NCBI GenBank assembly: GCA_963813195.1
Contig: CAWEYC010000015.1
Location: 62,001-126,000 of the forward strand
Direction of reading: 5' to 3'
Length of the DNA stretch: 64,000 bases
Origin: Roseiarcus sp963813195
GTDB lineage: Bacteria; Pseudomonadota; Alphaproteobacteria; Rhizobiales; Beijerinckiaceae
A program made the translations under genes and the position numbers. The notes under the pieces are model-generated. The model made no database searches. It was not told the DNA's origin and was given only the letters and a program-made list of their open reading frames with translations. Of this stretch, positions 54,681-64,000 are shown piece by piece; positions within the stretch are counted from its first letter, which is position 1; each line of letters starts with the position of its first letter.

Positions 54681-56081
54681 ATGTCCTTGATGACGGAAGC
54701 GGGCAAGAATGATGGCCCCTCGGCCCTGAAGCGGCGCGCCGCGCTCGCCTCCGTCGGGGCGAGCCTTGCACTGACGCTCGTCAAGCTCGCGGCGGGGGCG
54801 ATGGCCGGCTCGCTCGCGCTTCTCTCCGAAGCGGCGCACAATTGCCTCGACATCGGCGCGAGCGGGCTGACCTATTTCGCCGTCCGCGAGGCGGACAAGC
54901 CGGCCGACGACGACCATCCGTTCGGCCACGCCAAGATCGAGGCCGTCGCGGCGCTCGCGCAAACCGGCTTCCTCGTCGTTCTCGCCGTCGGCGTCGCCAT
55001 CGAGGCGCTGCGCCGCATCGGGGAGACGGTGGTCGTCGACGCCAATCTTTTCGCGTTCGGCGCGATCCTTCTGTCGATCGGGGTCGATGTCGCGCGCTGG
55101 CGGGCGTTGAGCCGTATCGCGCGGATAACGCACAGCGACGCGCTCGCCGCCGACGCCTTGCATTTTTCCAGCGACCTCATCTCCTCCATTCTCGTCCTCG
55201 TCGGGCTCGCGGCGACGCGCGCCGGGCTGCCGCACGCCGACGCGCTCGCCGCCGTCGGCGTCGCCGTCTTCATCGGCGTCGCTGGAATTCGTCTGGGACG
55301 GCGGACCGTCGACGCCCTTGTCGACGCGGCGCCAAAGGGACTGGCGGGGACGCTGCGCGGCGCGGTGGAGCGCGTGCCCGGCGTCGCCGCCGCCGATTTC
55401 ATTCGGCTTCGCCGCAACGGCGCGCGCATCGTCGGCGATCTCGGCGTGCTCGTCTCGCGCACCCTGCCGCTGGAGCGCGTCGCGGCGATCAAGACGGACG
55501 TCGCCGAAACGATCGCGCGCCGATGGCCATACGTCGCGTTGACCATCACCGCCGATCCCGTGGCGCTCGACGACGAAACCGTGCTGGAACGGGTGCAGTT
55601 GATCGCCGCCCGGCGCCGCCTGTTCATTCATCATGTCGAGGCCCGCAACGTCGAAGGGGGAAAGAGCGTCACGCTCGATCTGGAAGTCGACGGACGCATG
55701 AGTCTGGCCGGCGCGCATGAGATTGCGACGCAACTGGAGAATGCGATCCAGAGCGAGTTGGGCAGCGACATCGAGGTCGAGACTCACATCGAACCGATGG
55801 AGACGCATGAGATCGGCGGAACCGCGGCCGATCCCGCGACGACGACACGAATTGCGTCGGCTTTGACGCGCAACGCGGCGCTCGGCGGCGTTCTGCGCGA
55901 TATCCACGACGTTCGGGTGCGGGCGGCGGCAGGCGGACATTTTGTGATTTTTCATTGTCGTGTCGACCCTGAGGTGACGGTCGAGGCGGCGCACGCCAGC
56001 GTCGACGCGCTGGAACGATCGGTGCGCGACGAATTCCCCGACGTCGCTCGTATCGTCGGCCACGCCGAACCCGCGCGCTGA
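54681..56081 (+). CDS. cation diffusion facilitator with extended C-terminus
   Basis: 466 residues. Six transmembrane segments with metal sites LLSEAAHNCLDIG (H-x3-D) and ALAADALHFSSDLIS (D-x3-H-x3-D), and DDDHPFGHAKIE between. The first site has Glu for the usual Asp. After residue 210 come two cytoplasmic dimerisation-type domains (about 215-290, and 295-460), longer than the common about 300-residue CDF. Exports divalent metal, ion unknown. Confidence 0.9.
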   Translation: MSLMTEAGKNDGPSALKRRAALASVGASLALTLVKLAAGAMAGSLALLSEAAHNCLDIGASGLTYFAVREADKPADDDHPFGHAKIEAVAALAQTGFLVVLAVGVAIEALRRIGETVVVDANLFAFGAILLSIGVDVARWRALSRIARITHSDALAADALHFSSDLISSILVLVGLAATRAGLPHADALAAVGVAVFIGVAGIRLGRRTVDALVDAAPKGLAGTLRGAVERVPGVAAADFIRLRRNGARIVGDLGVLVSRTLPLERVAAIKTDVAETIARRWPYVALTITADPVALDDETVLERVQLIAARRRLFIHHVEARNVEGGKSVTLDLEVDGRMSLAGAHEIATQLENAIQSELGSDIEVETHIEPMETHEIGGTAADPATTTRIASALTRNAALGGVLRDIHDVRVRAAAGGHFVIFHCRVDPEVTVEAAHASVDALERSVRDEFPDVARIVGHAEPAR

Positions 56082-56178
56082 CGCGCGAAATCATACAAGT
56101 CGTGGCACGTGACAATTGGCGCTCCTCCGCAAAGCGTCTATGTTCGATCTCGAACAGATCTTATTGATTCGGCTCCCC

Positions 56179-57108
56179 ATGAGATTCGACAACGAAGCCC
56201 CTGACTTGCGCAGCGCTCATGTGATCGTGGTCGGCAACGAGAAGGGCGGCGCGGGAAAGTCGACGCTGTCGATCCATCTCGCGGTGGCGCTGCTGAAGGC
56301 GGGTCACAAGGTCGCTTGCATCGATCTCGACACGCGCCAGCAAACGCTGACGCGCTTCTTCGAGAACCGGAAATCATGGTCGGAGAGCGCGCCTTGGCCG
56401 ATCGAACTGCCGCGCCACTGCGCGATGGTTCGCGGACAATCGAATGACATACGCGCCAACGAGGCGCAGGAGTTCGCGTTGTTCGCCGAGGCGATCGGCG
56501 CGGTCGAGCACGAATACGAATTCGTCGTCATCGACACGCCGGCGAGCGACTCCTATCTGATGCGTCTCGCGCATTCGCTCGCCGACACCTTGGTCTCGCC
56601 GCTCAACGACAGCTACATCGACGTCGATGTCTTTTCGCGCGTCCATCACGACCGCTCGCAACGCGGCGCCGTCGCCCATTACGCGGATCTCGTCATGGAG
56701 GCGCGGCGCAAGCGCCGCCTCGTCGACAACGGCGTCATCGACTGGGTGATGGTGCGTAACCGCATGGCTTCGATCGCGAGCAACAACGCGCGGCAGATCG
56801 CGATAAGCATCGCGCGGCTGTCCGGGGAATTGCGCTTTCGCGTCGCCGACGGCCTGCACGACCGCGTCATCTTTCGCGAATTGTTTCCGATCGGTCTCAC
56901 CGCCCTCGATCCGATCGAGGACGCCTCCTCGGGCGCATTGACGGCCTCGCAACATGCGGCGCGGCGCGAAATCGAAGCGCTCGTGGCGGCGCTCGGCTTG
57001 CCGGCGCGCACCCCGGGCATCGAGCATCTGGCGTCGCGGCGATCATGGCACGCGCGGGTCGCCCATTATTACGACGAGATCGGCGCCGCCGAGCCGATTT
57101 ACAGTTGA
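56179..57108 (+). CDS. mipZ: MipZ-like division-plane positioning ATPase
   Basis: 309 residues from MRFDNEAPDLRSAHVIVVGN. Deviant Walker A GNEKGGAGKSTLS, CIDLDTRQQTLTRF, VIDTPASDSYLMRLAHS and PLNDSYIDVDVF are MipZ hallmarks of alphaproteobacteria; MipZ gradients from the poles place the FtsZ ring. Followed by a glycosyltransferase gene 28 bp on. Confidence 0.93.
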   Translation: MRFDNEAPDLRSAHVIVVGNEKGGAGKSTLSIHLAVALLKAGHKVACIDLDTRQQTLTRFFENRKSWSESAPWPIELPRHCAMVRGQSNDIRANEAQEFALFAEAIGAVEHEYEFVVIDTPASDSYLMRLAHSLADTLVSPLNDSYIDVDVFSRVHHDRSQRGAVAHYADLVMEARRKRRLVDNGVIDWVMVRNRMASIASNNARQIAISIARLSGELRFRVADGLHDRVIFRELFPIGLTALDPIEDASSGALTASQHAARREIEALVAALGLPARTPGIEHLASRRSWHARVAHYYDEIGAAEPIYS

Positions 57109-57136
57109 AGCGCCCCGCGCGGAATTCGGGTGAGCG

Positions 57137-58075
57137 ATGAAGTCCGCGCTTTGCTTGACGCCCGATCTGGCGTTCTTCCGTCCGGCGGTTCGCGCCGCGG
57201 CGTCGCTTCTCGCTCAAAGCGACGCCGACGCGTTCGACGTTTTCATCGTTTGCGAGGCCGAGGACGTTCCACCGGGCTTTGACGCACTCGACCCGGCCCT
57301 GCGTGGCAGGATCAAGCTTCTCATCGTCGATTTCTCGCGCCTCGACGGCGGCCTCGTCGGCCGCGGCCGCTTTTCGCGCGCGGTCTTCCGCCGGTTGTTC
57401 CTCGAGCGCATCGTGCCGGAATCCTATACGCGCATCGTCACGATGGATTCGGACATGCTGGCGACCCGGCCCGGGCTCGGACGTCTGACCAAGATCGATC
57501 TGCGGGGCAAGCCGATCGCCGCGGCCTACGACATGATCTACCTCATGGATTTCAACGACGGCGCGCTGGCCCGCCAATTCCGGGCGTCGCGCCGCTCGCT
57601 CGGCCTCGACCTCGCGACCCCCTATTTCAACGCCGGCCTCATGGTCATCGATCGCGCCGCCTGGCGGGCCGCCGGCCTCGGCGAGCGGGTCGCCCGCGCG
57701 CTTCGCGAGCAGCCTGAGAAGTTTCCCTTCATGGAGCAGGACGCGCTCAACGCGACGCTGGCGGGCGGATTCGCGCCGCTGTCGCCGCGCTACAATTTCA
57801 TGGGCGACTTCTTCCTCATCGACATCGAGGCGGCGATCGAGCCGATCGTGCTGCATTTCGTCAACAGTCCCAAGCCGTGGGAGTATGAACGCTGGCGCGG
57901 CGAGGCGCGCTTCGCCGAGGCCTACCGCAGCTGGTTCGCCGCTTCGCCGTGGCCGGACTGGCCGACGGCGGCCCCGGCGGGGCGCGCCCATAAGCCGCGC
58001 CGGACCGCGGCGCGCCGCCAGTTCGCCGAACGGTTGGCAGCGTTCCTGGCTACCCAACGCTTCGTCGATGATTGA
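57137..58075 (+). CDS. glycosyltransferase family 8-like protein
   Basis: 312 residues. GT-A fold with TRIVTMDSDMLA (DxD), TPYFNAGLMVIDRAAW, MEQDALNATLAGG and VLHFVNSPKPWEYERW, the GT8 order. Basic C-terminal about 40 residues. Transfers a sugar from a nucleotide donor, perhaps to LPS; acceptor unknown. Likely co-transcribed with mipZ. Confidence 0.88.
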   Translation: MKSALCLTPDLAFFRPAVRAAASLLAQSDADAFDVFIVCEAEDVPPGFDALDPALRGRIKLLIVDFSRLDGGLVGRGRFSRAVFRRLFLERIVPESYTRIVTMDSDMLATRPGLGRLTKIDLRGKPIAAAYDMIYLMDFNDGALARQFRASRRSLGLDLATPYFNAGLMVIDRAAWRAAGLGERVARALREQPEKFPFMEQDALNATLAGGFAPLSPRYNFMGDFFLIDIEAAIEPIVLHFVNSPKPWEYERWRGEARFAEAYRSWFAASPWPDWPTAAPAGRAHKPRRTAARRQFAERLAAFLATQRFVDD

Positions 58076-58211
58076 CGAATACTTGTCCTCCCCTGGCTTT
58101 GGAGACGAAGCGTTAGGGTTAAATAGAAATTAACGTATCTCAGCGAGATTTCCTCCGGAGGCGCTTCGGCGCGCCGCGCTCTGAGCGCCGCCTTCGATGG
58201 GGAACGTTTCG

Positions 58212-59168
58212 ATGAAAGCAATCGCCGCCGCCGCGCTCGCGAGCATCGCGATGGCGTCGACGCCCTCGCTGGCCGCGGACCTCTTCGGGACCGCCGCCCC
58301 CCCGATGTCGTTTCCCGCCCAGGAGAGCCCGACCGCCGAGGTCGGCTCGAACTGGTATTTGCGCGGGGACCTCGGCGTGAGCATCGATACGGCCACGACT
58401 TTTTCGCTATCGCCCATGTGGACCCCGACGCCGGGCATCGGGGTCCTGCCCTTCGCGAGTTCGGTTGGGTCGACGAGCGATCGAGCGGACTTTTCCGGGG
58501 ATATCGGGGTCGGTTTTCGGTTCAACAACTATCTGCGCGGCGAAGCGACCTACGAATACCGGTTCGGGCCATCGGGCAGCAACGACAATACGGTCATTTG
58601 CCCGCAAAGCCTGACCCCCTACCCCACAAACACCGGATATGAATACATTACGTCGCAGACCTGCAACGGCAATATCGGCCTTCAGCAGCACAATCAGACC
58701 GCGCTCGCGAGCGCTTACCTCGACCTCGGCACTTATTGGGGCATCACGCCGTATGTGGGCGCCGGCGGCGGACTGAACGCCAATACGACGAGCGGATCGG
58801 TCGCCTACACGACGAACCCCGGCGGCGCTTCGTACAGCGCCAATCTCGTCCCGCCGACAACCATCCCGCTCATCCCGGCGGTCTGGGTCAATCCGACGAC
58901 CGGCGCGGCGCTCTCGCCGCAACCCAAAGTCGGGTTCACTCAGCAATCCTGGAACCGGTCGTTCAGCAGCACGAAATACACCCCGGCGTGGGCGCTCATG
59001 GCCGGCGTCGGCATTCCGCTATCGCCTAGCGCGACGCTCGATATCGGTTATCGCTACTTGAACGCCGGCGTCACGACCACACTGATAAACAGCCAGACCG
59101 GCTCGACCGTAAAGCAATCGAATTCGTCGCAGGAAATCCGCATCGGCATCCGCTATATCGCGGATTGA
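58212..59168 (+). CDS. outer-membrane beta-barrel protein (Omp25/porin-like)
   Basis: 318 residues. Signal peptide MKAIAAAALASIAMASTPSLAA. NWYLRGDLGVSID start and YLRGEATYEYRFG, LDLGTYWGITPYVGAGGG, TLDIGYRYLNAG and final RIGIRYIAD are alternating barrel strands as in Omp25 family. Loops rich in Thr/Asn/Ser with PTT repeats. ATG 58212 preferred to 58197 because the signal starts there. Confidence 0.87.
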   Translation: MKAIAAAALASIAMASTPSLAADLFGTAAPPMSFPAQESPTAEVGSNWYLRGDLGVSIDTATTFSLSPMWTPTPGIGVLPFASSVGSTSDRADFSGDIGVGFRFNNYLRGEATYEYRFGPSGSNDNTVICPQSLTPYPTNTGYEYITSQTCNGNIGLQQHNQTALASAYLDLGTYWGITPYVGAGGGLNANTTSGSVAYTTNPGGASYSANLVPPTTIPLIPAVWVNPTTGAALSPQPKVGFTQQSWNRSFSSTKYTPAWALMAGVGIPLSPSATLDIGYRYLNAGVTTTLINSQTGSTVKQSNSSQEIRIGIRYIAD

Positions 59169-59255
59169 CGCCCTTTTCGCAGCGTTTCTCTTGACGCGGG
59201 TCGGGGATTCGGCTTCCCATCGCGCGTCCTCTCTTTGAGAACGGCGCTGGCGGCA

Positions 59256-62200
59256 ATGTTCAGCCAACTCATGAGCTCGCGGCGCTTCGCGCCCCTCTTC
59301 TGGTGCCAGTTCTTTTCCGCGTTCAACGATAACTTCGTTCGCCAGATGCTGGCGATGCTCATCCTCTTTCGCTTCGGCGCCGAAGACGTCGGCGCGAAGG
59401 TCTCGCTCGCCGTCGCGATCTTCGTGCTGCCGTCGATCCCGCTGTCGCCGCTCGGCGGCGAGATCGCCGACGCCCACGACAAGGCCGCCATCGCGAAGCG
59501 GCTCAAGCTCGCCGAGATCTTCGTACAACTGCTTGCTGCGGCGGGGTTCTATTTCTCCTCGCTCGTCTTGCTCTATGCCGCGTTGTTCGGACTCGGGTGC
59601 ATCGCCGCGCTGTTCGGGCCGATCAAATACGGCATCCTTCCCGACCACTTGAAATCGGAGGAACTGGTATCCGCCAACGCGCTCGTCGAGGGCGCGACGT
59701 TCGCCGCGATCATCTGCGGTCTCGTCGTTGGCGGCTATGCGGCGGCGCAGGGGCGCGAGCCGTGGACGGTCGTCGCCCAGCTCGTGGTCGTCGCGGCAGC
59801 GTGCTACGGCGCTTCCCTTTTGATTCCGCCGACCGGGATCGGCGCGCCGCACCTCAAGGTCGACTTCAATCCCTGGCGGGCGACGCGCACGATCCTGCGC
59901 GAACTCAGGGCCGACGACCGCCAATGGGTCGGTGCCGTCGCGGTGAGCTGGTTCTGGACGGTCGGCGCGATCACCCTTTCCCTCGTTCCGGTCATCATCA
60001 AATCCCGCATCGGCGGCGGCGTCGAAATCGAGACCGCGATCAACCTCTTCTTCGCCATCGGCATCGCCGCCGGATCGCTGCTCGCCGCGGTGCTGTCACA
60101 CGGGCGCATCCAGCTCGCGCCGGCGCCATTCCTGCTGCTGATCATGGGGGCGATCGCCATCGTCGCCGGCTTGCAGACCGGCGCGTTGCCCAAGCCCAAC
60201 GGCGAAGTCAGTCTGATCGACTTTTTCGGCAGCTGGGTCGGCCTCCGCATCGTGGTCGAGCTCATCGCCTATTCCTGTGCGGCGGGGCTGTTCGTCGTGC
60301 CGATCTTCGCCGCCGTCCAGTCCTGGGCGAGCGAGGATCGGCGCGCGCGGGTCATCGGCGCCGTCAATACGCTGAATGCAATCTACATGGTCGTCGGCTC
60401 GCTCGCGACGACCCTGCTGCTGAAGCTGACCGGCATCGGCGAATCCATGGCGCTCGTGCTGCTCGGTCTCGCCAACTTCGTCGCGGCGATCTACTTCTTT
60501 CGCCGGCTGCGGGCCGATTTCCTCGCCTTCGCGCTGCGCGTTCTATGGCGCCTCGCCTTTCGGCTCGAAGTCGTCGGCCTCGAAAACCTGCCGAAGTCCG
60601 GCGAGCGGAGCCTCGTCGCGGTCAACGACGTTTCGCTGCTCGACGCGCCGATCCTCCTGTCGCTGCTCGGCGATGCGCCTGTCCTCGCCATCGACCCGCA
60701 AATGGCGGAGCGATGGTGGGTCAAGCCGTTCCTCAAACTCTGCGACGCGCGCCCGCTCGAGCCGACGCGCCCGTTGGCGGCGCGCGCCCTCGTCGCCGAC
60801 GTCAGGAACGGCCGGCGGCTCGTGTCTTTTCTCGAGGTGCGCGGCGCCGCGGCGAGTTCGCCGATGAAGGTCTACGACAGCGCGGCGATGATTGCCGAGG
60901 CGAGCGGCGCCTGGGTCACGCCGGTGCGGATCGAGGGGACGGAGCGCACGCGGTTCTCCCGGCTCCCCGCGGCACAGATCCGCCGCCGCTGGTTCCCGAA
61001 GATCATTGTCACGTTCATGCCGCCGCGCAGGATCGTCGTCGAACCCAGTCTGCGCGGCCGCGCGCGCCGTCGGGCGGCGGGGAAGGCGCTCTACGACATC
61101 ATGTCCGACCTCATCTTCGCCACGACGAACTCTCGCCGCACCCTGTTCGAGGCCTTCGAGGCCGGCGCGCGGCAGCGCCGCGACGGCCGCGCGATCGTCG
61201 AGGACCCGATCAGCGGACCGGTCAAGCAGAGGCGGTTCCGCCTCGGGGTCGCATTGCTGGCGCGCAAGATCGTGGCGCGGACGGAGGTCGGCGAGACGGT
61301 CGGCGTCATGCTGCCCAGCGCAAGCGGCGGCGCGGTCGCCTTCATGGCGGTGCAGGCGGCGGGCCGGGTCGTGGCGATGCTGAACTTCACCGCCGGAGCC
61401 TTCAATCTGATCGGCGCGTCCCGCAGGGCGAAAATCCGCCTTGTTCTCTGCTCGCGAGCCTTCATCGAGAAGGCGAAGTTGGACGATCTCATTCTCCAGA
61501 TGGAGCCGCACGTCAGCTTCGTCTGGCTGGAGGACCTGCGCAATGGCGCCACTCATCTCGACAAGGCGCGCGCGTTTCTCGAGTTGGGCCGCGCGTTCGC
61601 GTCGCGCCGGAGCGATGATCCCGCCGTGATCCTGTTTACTTCCGGATCGGAGGACCTGCCGAAGGGGGTGGTGCTTTCCCACGCCAACATTCTCGCCAAT
61701 ATCGCGCAGATCTCCGCCCGGTTCGAATTCACCTCGGCGGACGTCGTGTTCAACCCGCTGCCGATCTTCCACGCGTTCGGCCTGACCGGCGGATTGTTGC
61801 TGCCGCTGATGAGCGGCCTGAAAGTTTATCTCTATCCAAGTCCGCTGCACTATCGGCAGATTCCCGAGCTGGTCCACAGCGCCGGCGCCACCGCGCTCTT
61901 CGGCACGGATACGTTCCTGGCGGGCTACGCGCGCAACGCCAACCCGCACCACTTCCGCTCGCTGCGATACGTCGTCAGCGGCGGCGAACCGGTAAAGGGC
62001 GAGACCCGACGCCTCTATATGGAAAAATTCGGCCTGAGCTTCTTCGAAGGTTACGGCGTCACCGAAGGCTCGCCCGTACTCGCCGTCAATACGCCGATGT
62101 TCCACCGCGACGGCTCGGTCGGCCGGCTGCTGCCCGCGATCGAGCATCGTCTCGAACCCGTTCCCGGCATCGAGGACGCCGGTCGGCTGCTCGTGCGCGG

Positions 62201-62645
62201 CCCCAATATCATGCTCGGCTATCGCCGCGGCGACAATCCCGACGAGATCGAGCCGGCGCCGTTCGGTTGGCACGACACCGGCGACATCGTCTCGATCGAT
62301 CGCGACGGCTACGTTTGGATCAGGGGACGCGCCAAGCGCTTCGCCAAAATCGCCGGCGAGATCGTCTCGCTCGCCGCGGTCGAGGACCTCGCATTCGATT
62401 TGTGGCCGGACAATCCGCCCGTCGTCGTCGCCGCGTCCGACGCGAGGAAGGGCGAGCGCATCGTCATGGCGACGACCCAGATCGACGCGACGCGCGCTCA
62501 AGTTCAGGCATGGATGAAAATCAAAGGCGCCTCCGAAATCATGACGCCGGCGGCGGTCCTCGTCCTCGAGGTCCTGCCGCGGCTCGGTTCGGGTAAAGTC
62601 GACTATGTCGAATTGAGCAAGATCGTCCGCGAGAAGATGGCGTAA
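59256..62645 (+). CDS. MFS transporter / acyltransferase / acyl-ligase fusion (LplT-Aas type)
   Basis: 1129 residues in three parts. MFS (about 1-420), beginning RRFAPLFWCQFFSAFNDNFV as in LplT; PlsC-like (about 430-630); AMP-ligase (about 640-1129) with LFTSGSEDLPKGVVLSH, EGYGVTEGSPVL, WHDTGDIVSID and GSGKVDYVEL. Remakes phospholipids from lysolipids in characterised LplT-Aas systems. PlsC motifs I and III are altered (NDVSLLD for NHxSxxD; FLEVR for FPEGR), so the acyltransferase may be inactive. A TTG 21 bp earlier could also start it. Confidence 0.88.
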   Translation: MFSQLMSSRRFAPLFWCQFFSAFNDNFVRQMLAMLILFRFGAEDVGAKVSLAVAIFVLPSIPLSPLGGEIADAHDKAAIAKRLKLAEIFVQLLAAAGFYFSSLVLLYAALFGLGCIAALFGPIKYGILPDHLKSEELVSANALVEGATFAAIICGLVVGGYAAAQGREPWTVVAQLVVVAAACYGASLLIPPTGIGAPHLKVDFNPWRATRTILRELRADDRQWVGAVAVSWFWTVGAITLSLVPVIIKSRIGGGVEIETAINLFFAIGIAAGSLLAAVLSHGRIQLAPAPFLLLIMGAIAIVAGLQTGALPKPNGEVSLIDFFGSWVGLRIVVELIAYSCAAGLFVVPIFAAVQSWASEDRRARVIGAVNTLNAIYMVVGSLATTLLLKLTGIGESMALVLLGLANFVAAIYFFRRLRADFLAFALRVLWRLAFRLEVVGLENLPKSGERSLVAVNDVSLLDAPILLSLLGDAPVLAIDPQMAERWWVKPFLKLCDARPLEPTRPLAARALVADVRNGRRLVSFLEVRGAAASSPMKVYDSAAMIAEASGAWVTPVRIEGTERTRFSRLPAAQIRRRWFPKIIVTFMPPRRIVVEPSLRGRARRRAAGKALYDIMSDLIFATTNSRRTLFEAFEAGARQRRDGRAIVEDPISGPVKQRRFRLGVALLARKIVARTEVGETVGVMLPSASGGAVAFMAVQAAGRVVAMLNFTAGAFNLIGASRRAKIRLVLCSRAFIEKAKLDDLILQMEPHVSFVWLEDLRNGATHLDKARAFLELGRAFASRRSDDPAVILFTSGSEDLPKGVVLSHANILANIAQISARFEFTSADVVFNPLPIFHAFGLTGGLLLPLMSGLKVYLYPSPLHYRQIPELVHSAGATALFGTDTFLAGYARNANPHHFRSLRYVVSGGEPVKGETRRLYMEKFGLSFFEGYGVTEGSPVLAVNTPMFHRDGSVGRLLPAIEHRLEPVPGIEDAGRLLVRGPNIMLGYRRGDNPDEIEPAPFGWHDTGDIVSIDRDGYVWIRGRAKRFAKIAGEIVSLAAVEDLAFDLWPDNPPVVVAASDARKGERIVMATTQIDATRAQVQAWMKIKGASEIMTPAAVLVLEVLPRLGSGKVDYVELSKIVREKMA

Positions 62646-62680
62646 GGCGCGGAGCGCGCCGCAAAGCCCCTCGCCCGCAT

Positions 62681-62705
62681 GGCCCGTCGAGAGACGGGCC
62701 TTCTT
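62681..62705 (+). terminator. rho-independent terminator
   Basis: GGCCCGTC, loop GAGA, GACGGGCC, then TTCTT: a perfect 8-bp stem with short T-tract, 36 bp after the fusion gene stop and between convergent genes. Confidence 0.8.
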
Positions 62706-62743
62706 GCGAACGCCCTATGCGGGGAGAGTGTCGGGGCGAGGGC

Positions 62744-64000
62744 TCAGGCGACCGCGGCGAGCGCGAGGGCGCGGGGGCTGCGCGCCGATTTCGGCAGGCT
62801 AACCAGCACGACCGTGCCCTCGCCGAGTTTCGAGGTGATGCGCAGCGCGCCGCCGTGCAACTCGACGAGCGAATTGGCGATCGCGAGGCCGAGCCCCGAG
62901 CCCTTCATGCCGTTGGCCATGGTCGTCTCCGCCTGCTCGAAGGGGCGCCCGAGCCGCGAAAGGTCCTCCGTCCTGATGCCGGGGCCGGTATCTTCGACGT
63001 AGAAATAAATCTGATCGGTGAAGGCTTGCGCGCCGATCGTCACGACGCCGCCCTCGGGCGAGAATTTCACGGCGTTGCGCAGCAGCGTCACCAGGATGCG
63101 CTCGACCGCAGCCGGATCGGCATCGAGCGCATCGGCGCCGTTCACCTCGATCTCGATGTTCACGCGTTTCTCGCGCGCGGTCGGCGCGACGTCGAGCACC
63201 GCCTTGTTGACCGCCTTTTCGACCTTGAATTGCGCATGTTTCAGACGGATGCGCCCAGACTCGAGGCGCGACATGTCCAACACGTCGGAGAACACGTTGA
63301 GCAGATATTGCCCGCTCGAGAGAATGTGCGAGCAGTAATCGCGGTACTTCTCCGACCCGAGCGACCCGAAAGTCTCGCCCTCCATCAACTGCGAGAAGCC
63401 GATGATCGCATTCAGCGGCGTCCGCAGTTCGTGACTCATATTGGCGAGGAACTCGGCCTTGGCGCGATTGGCCATTTCCGCCTGCGCCTTCTGCTCGTGA
63501 TAGCGCTCGGCCAGATCGGCCAATTGCTGGGCCTGTTGCTCCAGGGATCGGCGGGATTGGCGCAATTGGGCGACCGTCGCGAGCAGCAGTTGCTCGGATT
63601 TGACCAATTGCTGTTCGTGCTCCTTGAGAGCCGTGATGTCGGTGCCGACCGAGACATAGCCGCCGTCGCGCGTTCGACGCTCGTTGACCTGCAGCCAACG
63701 ACCGTCGGCCAGGTGCGCCTCATAGGTCTTGGCGCATCCCTCGCCGAGCGCCGGCTCTCCGGGATCGACAATCGATTCCCGGTCGACGAGCGGCGCGTCG
63801 CCGAGCGCCGCGAGCTCGGAATAGGCGGCGCCCGGCCGAACCGCTTCGCCGGGCAGATTGTGCAAGCGCTGATATTTCGAATTGCAGAGCACCAGGCGAT
63901 TGGACGAATCCCAAAGCACGAACGCCTCGGAAATCGCCTCGATCGCTTCCCGCAAGCGCTGGTCGGCGGTCGCGGACATCTCGGCCTCGCGCTTTTGGTC
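62744..64000 (-). CDS. PAS-domain sensor histidine kinase, 5' end beyond window
   Basis: At least 418 residues; the frame stays open to the window end (codons DQKREAE precede the internal Met at 63979), so N-terminus is missing. PAS_7-like domain (AISEAFVLWDSSNRLVLCNS, VNERRTRDGGYVSVGTDIT), coiled coil, HisKA with NMSHELRTPLNAIIGF (phospho-His), HATPase with LLRNAVKFSPEGG, EDTGPGI and GSGLGLAIAN. Layout resembles alphaproteobacterial PleC/DivJ-like kinases. No response regulator visible. Confidence 0.92.
   Translation of the reverse strand, partial: DQKREAEMSATADQRLREAIEAISEAFVLWDSSNRLVLCNSKYQRLHNLPGEAVRPGAAYSELAALGDAPLVDRESIVDPGEPALGEGCAKTYEAHLADGRWLQVNERRTRDGGYVSVGTDITALKEHEQQLVKSEQLLLATVAQLRQSRRSLEQQAQQLADLAERYHEQKAQAEMANRAKAEFLANMSHELRTPLNAIIGFSQLMEGETFGSLGSEKYRDYCSHILSSGQYLLNVFSDVLDMSRLESGRIRLKHAQFKVEKAVNKAVLDVAPTAREKRVNIEIEVNGADALDADPAAVERILVTLLRNAVKFSPEGGVVTIGAQAFTDQIYFYVEDTGPGIRTEDLSRLGRPFEQAETTMANGMKGSGLGLAIANSLVELHGGALRITSKLGEGTVVLVSLPKSARSPRALALAAVA

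Overview
High-GC chromosomal DNA of an alphaproteobacterium, most likely of the order Hyphomicrobiales (Rhizobiales). Grounds: a MipZ-type ATPase, adjacent divergent ssb and uvrA, an Omp25-like porin, and the overall set of dehydrogenases and regulators. Genus cannot be read from the window, and no rRNA or tRNA gene was recognised.

1-11,063 is a stack of nested mobile DNA. After a PilZ gene and a small membrane ORF comes an IS110/IS1111-type element (about 905-2338) with 14-bp subterminal inverted repeats and a 64-bp tandem duplication at one end. Beside it is one group II intron (minus strand, 11,039 to 2345). Its reverse-transcriptase ORF is cut twice by separate serine-recombinase elements: 3181-5937, core AA, at the RT catalytic motif; and 6124-10,215, core GT, at the GIPTVKDR motif. 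Removing both restores an uninterrupted 443-codon RT frame. The second element carries its own IS630 insertion (6246-7418) inside its accessory gene.

11,099-14,543: SDR and pterin dehydratase genes, a DUF4239-like membrane protein, and an ISNCY/IS1202-like IS with a perfect 16-bp target duplication. 14,591-22,870: a TetR-VOC pair with an operator palindrome, an amidase, an SMP-30 hydrolase, and a sugar ABC transporter operon followed by a GntR regulator.

22,942-34,734 looks like an acid-catabolism island: a divergent 2-oxoglutarate-dehydrogenase-type E1, IclR, an oppositely oriented acyl-CoA dehydrogenase / CoA-transferase / hydratase operon, LysR, a split TPP decarboxylase and pxpABC (5-oxoprolinase).

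34,891-47,791 mixes core genes (ssb, uvrA, ndk, a Rieske protein without cytochrome b/c1, a ParA-like ATPase, an acyl-CoA ligase) with toxin-antitoxin remnants, including a higBA pair split by an IS630 that landed in the higB stop codon, and a ProC-like/DMSP-lyase-like pair. 47,806-64,000 has a LysR, a frameshifted SDR, an F420-reductase-like protein, vapBC, rarA, a serine hydrolase, a glyoxalase, a CDF transporter, mipZ, a GT8 glycosyltransferase, a porin, a large MFS-acyltransferase-acyl-ligase fusion whose acyltransferase motifs look dead, and a histidine kinase running off the window end.
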